Assembly (NCBI GenBank): GCA_031279305.1
Contig: JAITIS010000047.1
Span: 1 to 13,122 of the forward strand
Source of the DNA: Candidatus Margulisiibacteriota bacterium
Lineage (GTDB): Bacteria; Margulisbacteria; Termititenacia; Termititenacales; Termititenacaceae
Length of the DNA stretch: 13,122 nucleotides
Direction: 5' to 3'
Below are positions 12,844 through 13,122 of the stretch, one piece after another. Below the pieces are notes generated by a model. The model was given only the letters and a program-made list of their open reading frames with translations. It was not told where the DNA came from and made no database searches. Numbering within the stretch: position 1 is the stretch's first letter; every line of letters begins with the position of its first letter. The translations under genes and the position numbers were made by a program.

Positions 12844-13122
12844 ATGAAAAAAATTAACAAAGCGGCGGTTATTATCAGCAGCAAATTTCAAGCCAATATG
12901 CAGGAAATGAGCATCTACGCCCATTTGGCTAAAAAGAACTCCGCCTGTTATCCGGGCAGCATTAAAAAAGTCGACAATGAGCTGTATATCCTGCGCGACG
13001 CGGCGGGCCGCGACGTCTGCGGCATCCTAGACCAAAAGTCTTTTATGGAAGCTCTGCTGGAGACCGACGTAGCCCATCTATGGATCGGCAATAACAGCAA
13101 GAAAAGAGGGACAGGGAATTAG
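12844..13122 (+). CDS. Hypothetical protein, 92 residues
   Basis: Not recognised. It is a complete frame from ATG to the TAG at the very end of the window. AGAGGT lies about 5 nt before the start, which supports translation. The protein has mixed composition with a basic N-terminus (MKKINKAAVIISSKF), two cysteines (C35, C59), a likely helix around SFMEALLETDVAHLWIG (66-82) and a basic tail (SKKRGTGN). There is no clear signal peptide or membrane segment, so it is probably a small soluble protein. The codon use resembles the flanking genes. It lies 70 nt after rpe in the same direction and may share the transcript, since no good terminator separates them. Confidence 0.65.
   Translation: MKKINKAAVIISSKFQANMQEMSIYAHLAKKNSACYPGSIKKVDNELYILRDAAGRDVCGILDQKSFMEALLETDVAHLWIGNNSKKRGTGN

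Noticed and set aside
1..13122. tRNA, rRNA, CRISPR arrays, insertion sequences, toxin-antitoxin or phage genes
   Set aside because: None was recognised on either strand; nearly all sequence is explained by tightly packed protein genes.

Overview
The window carries fifteen protein genes and no RNA genes, mobile elements or CRISPR arrays. It looks like chromosomal DNA of an obligately or mostly anaerobic fermentative bacterium. The evidence is superoxide reductase, rubrerythrin, rubredoxin and a flavodiiron protein under a PerR-type regulator, plus two subunits of the ferredoxin-driven Rnf complex. The phylum cannot be fixed from the sequence. A PASTA-domain kinase homologue next to rpe recalls Firmicutes, and the eukaryotic-type branching enzyme recalls several deep or uncultivated lineages. 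An assignment near the non-photosynthetic relatives of Cyanobacteria (Margulisbacteria/Saganbacteria) would be a guess.

Layout. (1) Positions 37-2835, minus strand: a STAS anti-anti-sigma-like protein, an RsbW/SpoIIAB-like ATPase and a eukaryotic-type glycogen branching enzyme, probably started by an extended -10 promoter at 2864-2872. (2) Positions 2876-6486, minus strand: perR, superoxide reductase, rubrerythrin, a short rubredoxin, a flavodiiron protein and mutM. This is an oxygen/peroxide defence operon that ends with oxidised-guanine repair. A perfect 7-1-7 palindrome sits on the perR -10 box. (3) Positions 6602-6799, plus strand: an AT-rich orphan gene of 65 codons with a strong ribosome binding site. 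(4) Positions 6796-10086, minus strand: rnfA, rnfB, purD and rdgB. rnfA/rnfB and purD/rdgB are each joined by ATGA overlaps. The other Rnf genes are not in the window. (5) Positions 10131-12773, plus strand: a 61-residue basic protein, a membrane PASTA protein whose kinase domain has lost all the key catalytic residues, and rpe. They are separated by 1 nt and by an ATGA overlap. (6) Positions 12844-13122, plus strand: an orphan gene of 92 codons.

The most interesting parts are the PASTA pseudokinase and its small coupled partner. Next are the nearly leaderless, self-operated perR promoter, the orphan partner-switching pair beside the branching enzyme, and the split Rnf cluster. No stretch longer than 300 bases lacks a gene. 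The longest intergenic stretches are 6487-6601, 4982-5068 and 12774-12843.
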